This document shows positions 36,355 to 44,496 of a DNA stretch of 64,000 nt, piece after piece. The stretch comes from RGIG9115 sp045644665 (lineage in GTDB: Bacteria; Bacillota; Clostridia; UBA1381), in NCBI GenBank assembly GCA_045644665.1, contig JAZRHH010000034.1, positions 50,895 through 114,894 of the forward strand. Reading direction: 5' to 3'. The notes under the pieces were generated by a model, which was given only the letters and a program-made list of their open reading frames with translations, was not told the DNA's origin and did not search any database. Numbering within the stretch: the stretch's first letter is position 1; every line of letters starts with the position of its first letter. The translations under genes were made by a program, and so were the position numbers.

Positions 36355-36504
36355 TTATTTTGTTTCCTTGTGGAGAGTATGCTTTTTGCAGAATCTGCAG
36401 TATTTGTTCATCTCCAGTCTATCCGGATCATTTTTCTTGTTCTTCATTGTATCATAGTTTCTTTGCTTACATTCAGAACATGCAAGTGTGATTTTTACTC
36501 TCAT
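36355..36504 (-). CDS. rpmG: 50S ribosomal protein L33 (zinc-binding form)
   Basis: A 49-residue protein beginning MRVKITLACSECKQRNYDT and ending in CKKHTLHKETK. Cysteine pairs at 9/12 and 36/39 show the zinc-binding C+ form. It is the first gene of the rpmG-secE-nusG-rplK-rplA operon and starts about 75 bases downstream of the predicted transcription start. GGAGGTGTAAAACTA precedes the ATG. Confidence 0.95.
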   Translation of the reverse strand: MRVKITLACSECKQRNYDTMKNKKNDPDRLEMNKYCRFCKKHTLHKETK

Positions 36505-36560
36505 TAGTTTTACACCTCCAAAAACTTGCTATCATTTATTTTAACTCTTTTTTTACACAT

Positions 36561-36609
36561 AAAAAAAAGAGCCTTAACGCAAAAATTATTATACCACCCG
36601 TTAAGGCCC
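36561..36609 (-). terminator. queT terminator enclosing the rpmG promoter
   Basis: For RNA coming from queT on the minus strand, GGGCCTTAACG and CGTTAAGGCTC form an 11-bp stem (one G-U pair) across a 19-base loop, followed by eight T residues. The -10 box of the rpmG promoter is in the loop and its spacer overlaps the 5' arm, so RNA started there carries only the 3' arm and is not terminated. Confidence 0.75.
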
Positions 36610-36616
36610 TTGTCAA
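36588..36616 (-). promoter_or_regulatory. promoter of the rpmG-secE-nusG-rplKA operon
   Basis: On the minus strand perfect TTGACA (36616-36611) and TATAAT (36593-36588) boxes with a 17-base spacer. It is nested in the queT terminator. Confidence 0.88.
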
Positions 36617-36804
36617 GCATTTTTCAACATTTTTTTATTATAGATGAATAATAGACTAAAAAGAGGCAACCTTTCCGTGCAAATGTACCACAAAACCACC
36701 AAACCCGCCAAATTTCTTCAAAGTAAACGAGGTTTATTGCGGATAATTAAGCACATTTAGAGCCTTTTTGTTTGACTAATAATTTATTTTGTGATAAAAT
36801 AAAT

Positions 36805-37281
36805 TTATTGATATAATTCCGGTCTTTTCTTTATAGCAGATGCAAGGGGAAGACCAAGTGCAAACACGCTTAGCGCTTCACCTATAAACACGGTCAGGGC
36901 AAAATACCAGTATGTGCCCGGTACACCATATGAATAAATTATAATAAAGGGTACGATGATAGTGTTTGAAAGTACAGGCATAAGACAGGCGAGAAATGTA
37001 TTTTTCTTAAAAACTCTTGTGAGCACAGCGCCTATGAGAGTCGCGATGCTTCCGAAAATTATGTTGGAAATTACACCGTCTGTGAGAAGGTTTGAAATAA
37101 GACATCCTGCAAAAAGTCCGGGAATTGCCGCAGGGGTAAACATTGGAAGTACAGTAAGTGCTTCGGAAATTCTAAGCTGAATTGCACCGTTTGCAAGACC
37201 CAGTGCATTTGATAAAAGGGTCAGTACTGTGTAGAGTGCGGCAATGAGCGCACCGCGTGTAAGATTTGAACTTTTTTTCAT
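36805..37281 (-). CDS. queT: QueT-family ECF transporter substrate-binding (S) component
   Basis: A 158-residue membrane protein with about five to six segments, beginning with a positively charged end then LTRGALIAALYTVLTLLSN, and containing QLRISEALTVLPMFTPAAIPG, typical of QueT S components that import queuosine precursors using the shared ECF energy module. A preQ1-I riboswitch lies directly upstream and supports the call. Its mRNA ends at the terminator that surrounds the rpmG promoter. The 188 bases between queT and that promoter hold no supported gene. Confidence 0.9.
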   Translation of the reverse strand: MKKSSNLTRGALIAALYTVLTLLSNALGLANGAIQLRISEALTVLPMFTPAAIPGLFAGCLISNLLTDGVISNIIFGSIATLIGAVLTRVFKKNTFLACLMPVLSNTIIVPFIIIYSYGVPGTYWYFALTVFIGEALSVFALGLPLASAIKKRPELYQ

Positions 37282-37291
37282 AATAAAAAAA

Positions 37292-37334
37292 CTCCTTTAG
37301 TTTTGTTTTAGGTGAGGAAGGTCTCGAACTCACC
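37292..37334 (-). ncRNA. preQ1-I riboswitch
   Basis: On the minus strand GGTGAG / CTCACC form stem P1 around loop TTCGAGACCTTC, followed by the A-rich tail TAAAACAAAACTAAAGGAG, whose end is the queT Shine-Dalgarno sequence. This is the layout of a preQ1 class I aptamer acting on translation: ligand binding docks the tail in the stem and hides the ribosome binding site. Confidence 0.85.
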
Positions 37335-37341
37335 ACAAGGT

Positions 37342-37370
37342 ATTATATAACAAGAGATGAAATATGTCAA
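37342..37370 (-). promoter_or_regulatory. queT promoter
   Basis: On the minus strand perfect TTGACA (37370-37365) and TATAAT (37347-37342) boxes with a 17-base spacer; transcription would start just before the riboswitch. Confidence 0.88.
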
Positions 37371-37387
37371 TTATCCGGAGGTAAAAT

Positions 37388-38284
37388 ATGAAATTTTCAT
37401 TTGTAAGACATACAATTTTTCCTATACTTGCAGCGTTTATATGGGGAACAGCCTTTGCATTTCAGAGTATGTGCACAGACTACATACCTCCAATGACATT
37501 TAATGCCCTTCGTGGACTTATTGCGAGCATAACACTTTTTATTATTTATATGATATATAAGAAGATACAAAGCCGCACAGGTACTCCAGAGAAGATTAAT
37601 AAGGAAAAACTTATATGGGGCTCACTTTCCTGCGGAGTGTTCCTTTCTCTTGCAACAAATATGCAGCAGTTTGGAATGGAAGGAACAAGTGCCGGAAAAG
37701 CAGGGTTCATAACAGCTCTTTATATTGTTATTGTTCCAATTCTTGGACTATTTTTAAAGAAAAGGTGTGGTCTTAAGGTTTGGATAAGTGTTGCAATTGC
37801 AACAGCAGGACTTTATTTTCTTTGTATGACAGAAAAGCTTACAATTTCTCCAAGTGATTTTTATGTGCTTATATGTGCCATATTTTTCTCAATACATATA
37901 CTTGTAATTGACGCCTTTACAACGGATGTTCCGGGTATACTTTTATCACTTGGACAGTTTATTGTTGTAACCATAATATCCTCACTTGGAATGCTGATTT
38001 TTGAAGACCCAACAGTGTGGGGAATAACAAAATGCATTTTGCCTACTTTGTATGTAGGTGTATTTTCAAGCGGAGTTGCCTATACTTTGCAAATAATTTC
38101 AATGAAGGGTGCAAATCCTACAACAGTATCGCTGCTACTTAGTTTAGAGTCAGTTTTTTCTGTACTCGGTGGAGCAGTTATATTAAACGAAGTTCTTTCA
38201 GGCAGAGAGTATGTTGGCTGTGCGTTAATGTTTGCGGCAGTTATTCTATCTCAACTACCTGAAAAAATTAAGGAGAAAATATGA
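37388..38284 (+). CDS. EamA/DMT-family transporter
   Basis: A 298-residue membrane protein with ten predicted segments and two EamA repeats, with IWGTAFAFQSMCTDYIPP in the first and GVFSSGVAYTLQIISMKG in the second. Members export amino acids or other metabolites; the substrate is unknown. CCGGAGG precedes the ATG. Its end overlaps the next gene by four bases. Confidence 0.88.
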   Translation: MKFSFVRHTIFPILAAFIWGTAFAFQSMCTDYIPPMTFNALRGLIASITLFIIYMIYKKIQSRTGTPEKINKEKLIWGSLSCGVFLSLATNMQQFGMEGTSAGKAGFITALYIVIVPILGLFLKKRCGLKVWISVAIATAGLYFLCMTEKLTISPSDFYVLICAIFFSIHILVIDAFTTDVPGILLSLGQFIVVTIISSLGMLIFEDPTVWGITKCILPTLYVGVFSSGVAYTLQIISMKGANPTTVSLLLSLESVFSVLGGAVILNEVLSGREYVGCALMFAAVILSQLPEKIKEKI

Positions 38285-38982
38285 TTATTTATACAATATC
38301 CGATCTGCATTTGCCACTTGGTATTGATAAGCCGATGGACATATTTGGTCGCAGATGGGAAAACTATGTAGAAAAAACAGAATATAACTGGAAAAACACA
38401 GTCAAGGAAGATGACTTAGTTATCCTTGGGGGCGATTTTTCCTGGGCAACATATCTTGAGGAGTCGGAAAAGGACTTTGAGTTTTTGAATGACCTTCCGG
38501 GGCAAAAAATACTCCTTAAGGGAAATCACGACTACTGGTGGACAACCCATTCAAAGCTCAAGAAGTTTATGGAAGAAAAGAAATTTTCCACCGTATCTTT
38601 TTTGCACAATAATTCCTACCTTGCAGGGAATATAGGAATTTGCGGAACTCGCGGCTGGTCTCTTGACAGTATAACATCAGCAGAGGATAAAAAAATCTAT
38701 GAAAGAGAACTTTTAAGGCTTAAGCTTTCTATTGATGATGCAAAGGGAAAGGGTGCAGAAAGGATTTTTGTGTTTACCCATTTTCCGCCCGTAACAGAGC
38801 AGCTTAAATCCACCGCTTTTCATAGGATTCTGGCTGAGGAAAAGGTGGAAAGGTGTGTTTATGGGCATCTTCATGGAATATCTCATAAAAATGCTTTTGA
38901 GGGCATAATAGACGGGGTTGAATATACACTTGCATCAGGTGATTATACAGGATTTGAACTTATTAAACTGGAGGAAATCTGA
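38281..38982 (+). CDS. calcineurin-like metallophosphoesterase
   Basis: A 233-residue cytoplasmic phosphoesterase with the full set of metal-binding motifs: SDLHL (7-11), GGDFSW, KGNHDYWW, THFPP and GHLHG. Such proteins cleave phosphomonoesters or diesters of varied substrates. It belongs to a widely conserved clostridial family of unknown substrate. It is translationally coupled to the EamA transporter gene. Confidence 0.88.
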   Translation: MIIYTISDLHLPLGIDKPMDIFGRRWENYVEKTEYNWKNTVKEDDLVILGGDFSWATYLEESEKDFEFLNDLPGQKILLKGNHDYWWTTHSKLKKFMEEKKFSTVSFLHNNSYLAGNIGICGTRGWSLDSITSAEDKKIYERELLRLKLSIDDAKGKGAERIFVFTHFPPVTEQLKSTAFHRILAEEKVERCVYGHLHGISHKNAFEGIIDGVEYTLASGDYTGFELIKLEEI

Positions 38983-38984
38983 AT

Positions 38985-40037
38985 ATGAGTAAAGGTTCGT
39001 ATCTACACGAGTATCTTACAAATCTTCCTGATTTTATATTTGATTATATAGAAATATACTATACGGGAGAGAGCATAAACACCCAAATCGGATACTGTAT
39101 AGATCTTAGAATTTTCCTTGAATATCTGCAAAAATTTCGCTTTAAGAGTGTGGAAAAACTTGAAGACTTTACCTGCGAGCACATGGGAGAGGTAAAGGCA
39201 CAGGACATAATACGATTTAAGGCATACCTTAAGGAATATGAAAGCACATATATTTCTCCTGACGGTAAGAAAGTAACACGCACAAGGCGGAATTCATCAT
39301 TTGGTATTAACAGAAAGCTTTCGTCTGTTAGAGGACTTTTTTCATATCTTTATAAAACAGACCAGATAAGTGAAAATGTAACTGACAAAATTGATATGAA
39401 CAAGCTTCATCAGCAAATAAAAAAGCCGCTGTCCACCCAGGAAACAATGCGTCTTTTAGATATTTTATATAACGGAGAAAGATTTTTTACCGGCAGATAT
39501 CTGACAGAATATTTGCGTACAAAGCAAAGGGATATTGCAATTTTTATTTCATATCTTGGTACAGGCGTCCGTGTAAGTGAGCTTGTAAATTTGAATATTC
39601 AGGATATATGCTTTGACACATCCTCCTTTATAGTGACACGAAAAGGTGGAGATGAGCAGGAGATTTTTATGCCCGTCCAGGTGGAAAATGAGCTTTTTAA
39701 TTACATAGAAGAAAGAAAAAGCCTTGATAGTATAAAGGATACAAACGCCCTTTTTATAAGCAGACAGGGGAAGAGAATGACTGTATCTTCTGTAGAAAAA
39801 ATGATAAAGAAGTATTGTACAGCAGCCGGAATTATTGATCCGGACAAGTCACGACCTCACGCACTCAGACGAACATTTGCCTGCAGACTTCTGGAGGACG
39901 GAGTGGACATAAAAATGGTTGCGGAGCTTATGGGCCACAAAAACATAGAAGTAACCCACAAGTTCTATGCCCAGTATAACTCTGCGGCAAAACGCGATGT
40001 TATGCGAAATATTGATGTTACAGGTGATATAAAGTAG
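38985..40037 (+). CDS. tyrosine recombinase (XerS/XerC-like)
   Basis: The 350-residue protein has an N-terminal SAM-like DNA-binding domain (to about 110) and a C-terminal catalytic domain with the RHRHY set: Arg in GTGVRVSELV, HALRRTF (His, Arg), GHKN (His) and the tyrosine in FYAQY. Residues 1-40 resemble single-chain Xer recombinases such as XerS. No other mobile-element gene is near and it sits in an operon with metabolic genes, so a chromosome dimer resolution role is plausible. I see no clear dif-like site next to it. Confidence 0.85.
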   Translation: MSKGSYLHEYLTNLPDFIFDYIEIYYTGESINTQIGYCIDLRIFLEYLQKFRFKSVEKLEDFTCEHMGEVKAQDIIRFKAYLKEYESTYISPDGKKVTRTRRNSSFGINRKLSSVRGLFSYLYKTDQISENVTDKIDMNKLHQQIKKPLSTQETMRLLDILYNGERFFTGRYLTEYLRTKQRDIAIFISYLGTGVRVSELVNLNIQDICFDTSSFIVTRKGGDEQEIFMPVQVENELFNYIEERKSLDSIKDTNALFISRQGKRMTVSSVEKMIKKYCTAAGIIDPDKSRPHALRRTFACRLLEDGVDIKMVAELMGHKNIEVTHKFYAQYNSAAKRDVMRNIDVTGDIK

Positions 40038-40055
40038 CAGAATGAGAGAGAGTAT

Positions 40056-40862
40056 ATGATAGAATCAGAAAGAGAAAAATTACTCCCGGTATATGTAATC
40101 CGTGCCGGATTTAAGGAAAGACAGTTTCATATAACAAGGAATGACGAGTTTGCCGCGTACCAGATTTCTGTTTGCACAGGTGGTAGCGGGAAGTTTCTTT
40201 GTGGTGGCAGAGAGCACGAAATTGTAGAGGGTGATATTTTTATATTCTCCCCAAGAGTGCCTCACGAATACTATCCAACTTCAAACAAATGGCAAATGTA
40301 TTTTATTGTGTTTGGAGGAGAGGGCGCGGATAATGTTGCAGACTTTTTAAGGTTTGAAAAATCAGAGGTACGGTCTTGTACGGATTTGCCTACTAAAATT
40401 AAAATAAATGACATTTGTTCAGATATTTTTAAGTCCGATGATTCTTATGAAAGGAGTCTTCTCTTGTATAAGCTCCTTGGGCATATTCCGTCACTTTCCA
40501 AAAAAACATATGATACAGAAAGCGTGGAAAAGCAGAAAATTGGAATTAAAATACGCCCTGTTGTTGCGTATATAGAAAAGAATTATAAATTGCCTGTTTC
40601 ACTTGATGAAATGGCAGAGCTTATTGATGTTTCAAAAAGCTATTTGTGCCGTGTTTTTAAACAGGCGTATGGCATAACCCCTGTTACATTTCTGCTTAAC
40701 TTCCGCATAAGCAAGGCAAAGCAGCTCCTTATTTCTACGGATATGAAAATAAGACTTCTTGCTGCAGAGTGTGGCTTTAATGATACAAGCTATTTTTGCA
40801 TGATGTTCAAAAAGTCCGAGGGCATGACGCCGGAGGAGTTCAGGACACTACATAAGGACTAA
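40056..40862 (+). CDS. AraC-family transcriptional regulator with cupin sensor
   Basis: A 268-residue regulator: residues about 15-100 form a cupin-like ligand domain (GGSGKFLCGGREHEIVEGD, FSPRVPHEYYP) and about 165-265 the two helix-turn-helix AraC domain (LDEMAELIDVSKSYLCRVFK and RLLAAECGFNDTSYFCMMFK). Members with this layout control sugar or envelope genes. The ligand and targets are unknown; it is convergent with the fumarate reduction operon. Confidence 0.88.
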   Translation: MIESEREKLLPVYVIRAGFKERQFHITRNDEFAAYQISVCTGGSGKFLCGGREHEIVEGDIFIFSPRVPHEYYPTSNKWQMYFIVFGGEGADNVADFLRFEKSEVRSCTDLPTKIKINDICSDIFKSDDSYERSLLLYKLLGHIPSLSKKTYDTESVEKQKIGIKIRPVVAYIEKNYKLPVSLDEMAELIDVSKSYLCRVFKQAYGITPVTFLLNFRISKAKQLLISTDMKIRLLAAECGFNDTSYFCMMFKKSEGMTPEEFRTLHKD

Positions 40863-40892
40863 AAAAGATGTTGCATAAGCAACATCTTTTTT
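40861..40892. terminator. bidirectional intrinsic terminator
   Basis: GATGTTGC / GCAACATC across an ATAA loop with A6 and T6 flanks separates the araC-like gene from the end of the fumarate reduction operon. Confidence 0.88.
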
Positions 40893-40901
40893 AGTGTTTG
40901 A

Positions 40902-42167
40902 TTAAAATAGTATAATCAAGAACTGTGACAAGAACACTACGGCAATAAGTGCAATAGGATATGTAGCTGCATAAGCCGCTGCAACGTCCTCTGTTTTTGC
41001 AACACCGATAAGTGTTCCAAGTGCCGGAGTACTTGTCATACCGCCTGTTATTGAGCCAAGGTTATTTAAAAGGCTCAGCTTAAGCACATATTTTGCAAAT
41101 AGGTAACCGATAATAAGCGGAACAATTGTCATTATAACACCATATACAAAGTACATTGGGTCAAAGTTAGCAACAAAGTCTGCACCGCCCGGGATACCTG
41201 CACCAACAAGGAAAAGTACAAGTCCAAGCTCTCTGAAAAGCTTAAGAGTTGACTGTTCAGGCATCATATCAAGCTTACCTATTCTTCCAAAATGTCCAAG
41301 AACAAGTGATACGAGTAGGCATCCACCTGTGTTTGTAAGTGAGAAGCAAGTTCCGGAAAGTCCCTCAGATGAAAGAGGAATCATTATCTTTCCAAAGAAT
41401 ATACCAAGAACTGCAGCAAGTGAAAATGCAGCAAATCCGTGTCCGTCAAGCTTTAAAAGCTTTGATTTTAAGCTTTTCTTTTCGCTCTCATCATTCTTTG
41501 AAGCAATGAGTGCACGCTCATGGTCCATATCAGCTTTTACAAGCTTTGGAATAATCTGTACAAAAAGCACAACTCCGATTACTCCAAATAGATATGCAAT
41601 TCCGTGTCCTACAGAAACAAGGCTTGTATACTCCGGAGCAACAGTTGCCTTTGCAGCTGAGAACGCAGGAGTTGATGTAAGTGAGCCGGAAAGAAGTCCA
41701 ACAATCATAGCTGTAAAGCCTTCTGAGGTTTCAATTGTAGAGCCGTATCCGATTACCTTGCCAAGATATATACATCCAACAGCTGCAATTCCGCCGGCAA
41801 GTATAATTATAAAACCAAGAAGTACATAGGACTTAAAGTTCTTTTTCATGTTTCCAAAGAACTTTGGTCCTGCAATAAAACCAACGGAAGTTACAAAAAG
41901 TATAAGTCCAAGGGTTTCTATAATTGTAAGTGCCTGGTCTGCGTAATGAACAGATTCTGTCTGACCTTTGAGAATAAGCTGTCCATCCATTGATGTAAAG
42001 AACAAAGCACCAAATACCAGCGCAATAACAAATACGCCTGCATCGCCAAGGGAAATACCCTTAATTGTTATTCTGCCGAGTGCATAGCCTACAAACAAAA
42101 TTGCAAACACGCAGAACATAAAGAAAGTAATACCTGTAATTGGAATAACTCCGCCAAATAAATTCAT
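40902..42167 (-). CDS. AspT/YidE/SucE-family exchanger, candidate succinate exporter
   Basis: A 421-residue membrane protein with about ten to twelve segments and the two internally repeated motifs of the aspartate:alanine exchanger family: GLLSGSLTSTPAFSAAKAT and GSITGGMTSTPALGTL. The family includes AspT and the Corynebacterium succinate exporter SucE1. It is the last gene of an operon that makes succinate from oxaloacetate, 24 bases after the fumarate reductase gene, so export of succinate or exchange with another dicarboxylate is the best guess. The central TrkA-type regulatory domains of YidE are absent; about 35 hydrophilic residues lie between the halves. Confidence 0.8.
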   Translation of the reverse strand: MNLFGGVIPITGITFFMFCVFAILFVGYALGRITIKGISLGDAGVFVIALVFGALFFTSMDGQLILKGQTESVHYADQALTIIETLGLILFVTSVGFIAGPKFFGNMKKNFKSYVLLGFIIILAGGIAAVGCIYLGKVIGYGSTIETSEGFTAMIVGLLSGSLTSTPAFSAAKATVAPEYTSLVSVGHGIAYLFGVIGVVLFVQIIPKLVKADMDHERALIASKNDESEKKSLKSKLLKLDGHGFAAFSLAAVLGIFFGKIMIPLSSEGLSGTCFSLTNTGGCLLVSLVLGHFGRIGKLDMMPEQSTLKLFRELGLVLFLVGAGIPGGADFVANFDPMYFVYGVIMTIVPLIIGYLFAKYVLKLSLLNNLGSITGGMTSTPALGTLIGVAKTEDVAAAYAATYPIALIAVVFLSQFLIILF

Positions 42168-42191
42168 TATTTAATAACCTCTTTTCTAAAA

Positions 42192-42557
42192 TTATCTGTT
42201 TGTGTAATCAGGAAGAAGCTTAGGTGATACTACATCAGTATCAAGCTTTGCGTCCTTGATTTCTTTTTCGAAGCTGTTTACATGGTCAAGTGTAAGCTTG
42301 CCAACCTTTGTTTCTTTAGCCTTTGAAGCTGCGCTCTTACCTGCGCTTCTGCCAAACACGATAATATCAAGAAGTGAGTTACCCATAAGTCTGTTCTTGC
42401 CGTGAATTCCGCCAACAGCCTCGCCTGCAACAAAAAGGTTTTCAATCTTTGTTGTCATACAGTCAGCTGTTATGTCAAGACCGCCGTTCTGATAGTGAAG
42501 TGTAGGATAAATAAGGATAGGCTCCTTGCGGATGTCTATTCCGTACTGACCGAACAT
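42192..42557 (-). CDS. fumarate reductase-type flavoprotein, C-terminal part after an in-frame TGA
   Basis: This frame continues that of the upstream gene with no shift, starting at the ATG right after the TGA at 42560-42558. Its 121 residues carry the missing part of the flavoprotein: HYQNGG, NLFVAGEAVGGIHGKNRL and GNSLLDIIVFGRSAG, which close the FAD site and supply the catalytic-type histidine and arginine. There is no ribosome binding site before the ATG. The C-terminal helical domain of larger fumarate reductases is absent. If TGA is read as stop, this is either re-initiated or not made. The two parts together form one 530-codon protein. Confidence 0.75.
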   Translation of the reverse strand: MFGQYGIDIRKEPILIYPTLHYQNGGLDITADCMTTKIENLFVAGEAVGGIHGKNRLMGNSLLDIIVFGRSAGKSAASKAKETKVGKLTLDHVNSFEKEIKDAKLDTDVVSPKLLPDYTNR

Positions 42558-43787
42558 TCACATCATTGCAGGAATTCTCTTTTCGATTGTCCCCTCGCCG
42601 CCGATTTTTTCAATCATTGGAGTATCGAGCCATACTGCCATACCGCTGCCTGTGTCAACACCGTTGCCTCTGTCGGAGCACTCGCGGATAACTGATGCTG
42701 CTGTAACGTCACGTGTTTCGAGAGGATGCATAAATACTTCACCGTTTACATTAACAAGCTTTGCACCAAGTGAACGAACCTTTTCAGTAACGAGAGCACC
42801 AAAAATCTGTTCAGGGAATGCAGCACCTGTTGGGTGGTACTGAAGTGTTTCTGCATAAAGAAGCTTAGCGCCTGCTCTGTAACCGAGAACAAGACCGTCA
42901 GCTGTAGCACCGTAGTGGTTTGAAGTAGGGAAGCCCTGATAGTGCATACGACCTGCGCCGCCTGTAGCAATAACAACAGTTTTTGCTCTTGCAACAAGGA
43001 TTTCCTTTGTTTCCATGTTCATAAGAACTGCGCCTGCAGCCTTACCATTTTCGTCAAGTATAAGCTCAATTGCAGCTGTGAAGTCAACAACAGGAATACC
43101 TCTGTTTATAACTTCGTCACGAAGTGTACGCATGATTTCTGCACCGGAGTAGTCCTTTGCAGCGTGCATACGCTTTCTTGATGTGCCGCCGCCGTGAGTT
43201 GTAATCATTACGCCGTTTTCGTCCTTGTCAAACTCAACACCAAGCTCGTTGGGCCACAAAATAGCTTCAGGAGCGTCACAAACGAGCTTTGGAAGAAGCT
43301 CACGCTTTGCAGCAAAGTGTCCGCCGCCAAACGCGTCAACAAAGTGGATTGCAGGTGAGTCATTTTCCTTGTCTGCAGCCTGAATTCCGCCCTCTGCCAT
43401 CATTGTGTTTGCATCGCCTATACGGAGCTTTGTAACTATCATTACGTCTGCCCCTGCTTCGTGTGCTTCAATTGCAGCAGATGAACCTGCACCGCCGCCG
43501 CCGATAACAAGCACGTCAACGTCATAGTCAGGAGCATCAAGCTTTATGTCCGCAGGGTTTATACGGCTGTGTGCCTGCAGGATTTCTGCAAGCTCACGTG
43601 GTACCATTTCGCCCTTGTTAGGACCAATTTTAAGCTCTTCAAATTCGCCCTCTTTATAGTCAGGATGGTACGCCTTTAAAAGAGTTTCTTTTTGCTCTGC
43701 TGTCATACGCTCTGGCTCGAGGCTGATATTTGCATCTCTGTTTGCTTCAACAGCTTTTAGTGATTTTGTAAAGTTTTCTGAATACAT
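42558..43787 (-). CDS. fumarate reductase-type flavoprotein (TfrA-like), N-terminal part up to an in-frame TGA
   Basis: The 409 residues include an unusual 88-residue N-terminal extension, the FAD-binding VDVLVIGGGGAGSSAA (about 90-104), HPTG and TEKVRSLGA in the substrate cap, and TRDVTAASVIRE. This is the FrdA/SdhA/AprA/TfrA flavoprotein family; with the adjacent iron-sulfur gene it resembles the soluble thiol:fumarate reductase TfrA or NADH-linked fumarate reductases. There is no membrane anchor gene, so the enzyme should be cytoplasmic. The frame ends with ATG-ATG-TGA, and the same frame goes on with strong homology. A sense codon such as CGA, AGA or GGA would differ by one base. The upstream ribosome binding site AGGAGG is strong. 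Confidence 0.8.
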   Translation of the reverse strand: MYSENFTKSLKAVEANRDANISLEPERMTAEQKETLLKAYHPDYKEGEFEELKIGPNKGEMVPRELAEILQAHSRINPADIKLDAPDYDVDVLVIGGGGAGSSAAIEAHEAGADVMIVTKLRIGDANTMMAEGGIQAADKENDSPAIHFVDAFGGGHFAAKRELLPKLVCDAPEAILWPNELGVEFDKDENGVMITTHGGGTSRKRMHAAKDYSGAEIMRTLRDEVINRGIPVVDFTAAIELILDENGKAAGAVLMNMETKEILVARAKTVVIATGGAGRMHYQGFPTSNHYGATADGLVLGYRAGAKLLYAETLQYHPTGAAFPEQIFGALVTEKVRSLGAKLVNVNGEVFMHPLETRDVTAASVIRECSDRGNGVDTGSGMAVWLDTPMIEKIGGEGTIEKRIPAMM

Positions 43788-43801
43788 TATGGCATACCTC
43801 C

Positions 43802-44476
43802 TTATTTCTCAATTTCTCTTGTGTTATAAAGCTCTTTAAGCTCGTCTACAGGCTTATCCATAAGAGCCTCTATAAGCTCAGTAAATGTGCCGTCCTTAAT
43901 CTCCTGTACTCTGTTTTCAAGATGAGCAGATTTTGGAGCAAGGTACTTTCCGTTAAGACGTCTTGCAAGCATTGCTACCTGTGGGTGTGAAATGCCTGCA
44001 GGACAGCGTGATGAACAAACGCCGCACATTACGCAGTCAAATGACTCTTCAGCACACTTTTCATACTCGCCTCTTTGAGCATAAGCGATGTATTGCATAA
44101 CATTAAGCTCTTGTGTACAGCTCTTTGTACATGCATTACAGCCGATACAAGAATAAATTTCAGGATAAAGCTGCATCATAATCTGCTCTGTAGGTCCAAT
44201 CTTTTCTATGTCATAAACCTGCTTAACAAGAGGGAAGAAAGGTAGAGTTGCGATATACATATCATTCTCAACCTTTGTCTGACATGCAAGACAAGCCTTA
44301 AGCTCTGTTTGTCCTTTTATTCTGTAAATTGTAGCACATGCGCCGCAAAATCCGTTACGGCAGCCGCAGCCGCGTACAAGCTGATATCCGGCATATTCCA
44401 TAGCACGCATAATTGTAAGATTGTCAGGCACTTCGTACTTTTTGCCAAACAAAAATATATTTACCATATTTTCCAT
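43802..44476 (-). CDS. fumarate reductase-type iron-sulfur subunit (TfrB/FrdB-like, no CCG domain)
   Basis: The 224-residue protein has a [2Fe-2S] plant-type motif CGCRNGFCGAC with a later cysteine in KACLACQT, and two [4Fe-4S] motifs CIGCNACTKSC and CVMCGVCSSRC. It resembles the N-terminal half of thiol:fumarate reductase TfrB but lacks the CCG cysteine-rich half, which is encoded separately as hdrB in the same operon. It likely hands electrons to the flavoprotein encoded next. GGAGG lies ten bases before the ATG. Confidence 0.83.
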   Translation of the reverse strand: MENMVNIFLFGKKYEVPDNLTIMRAMEYAGYQLVRGCGCRNGFCGACATIYRIKGQTELKACLACQTKVENDMYIATLPFFPLVKQVYDIEKIGPTEQIMMQLYPEIYSCIGCNACTKSCTQELNVMQYIAYAQRGEYEKCAEESFDCVMCGVCSSRCPAGISHPQVAMLARRLNGKYLAPKSAHLENRVQEIKDGTFTELIEALMDKPVDELKELYNTREIEK

Positions 44477-44496
44477 ATCCCAATTTCCTCCATGTA

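Noticed and set aside
38985..40037. Tyrosine recombinase as integrase of a mobile element
   Set aside because: No attachment repeats, other mobile genes or tRNA insertion next to it; it sits in a run with metabolic genes.
42555..42600. Selenocysteine insertion as the firm explanation for the TGA in the flavoprotein
   Set aside because: I could not find a convincing SECIS hairpin downstream, no sel genes are in the window and the site is not a known catalytic position. Kept only as one alternative.
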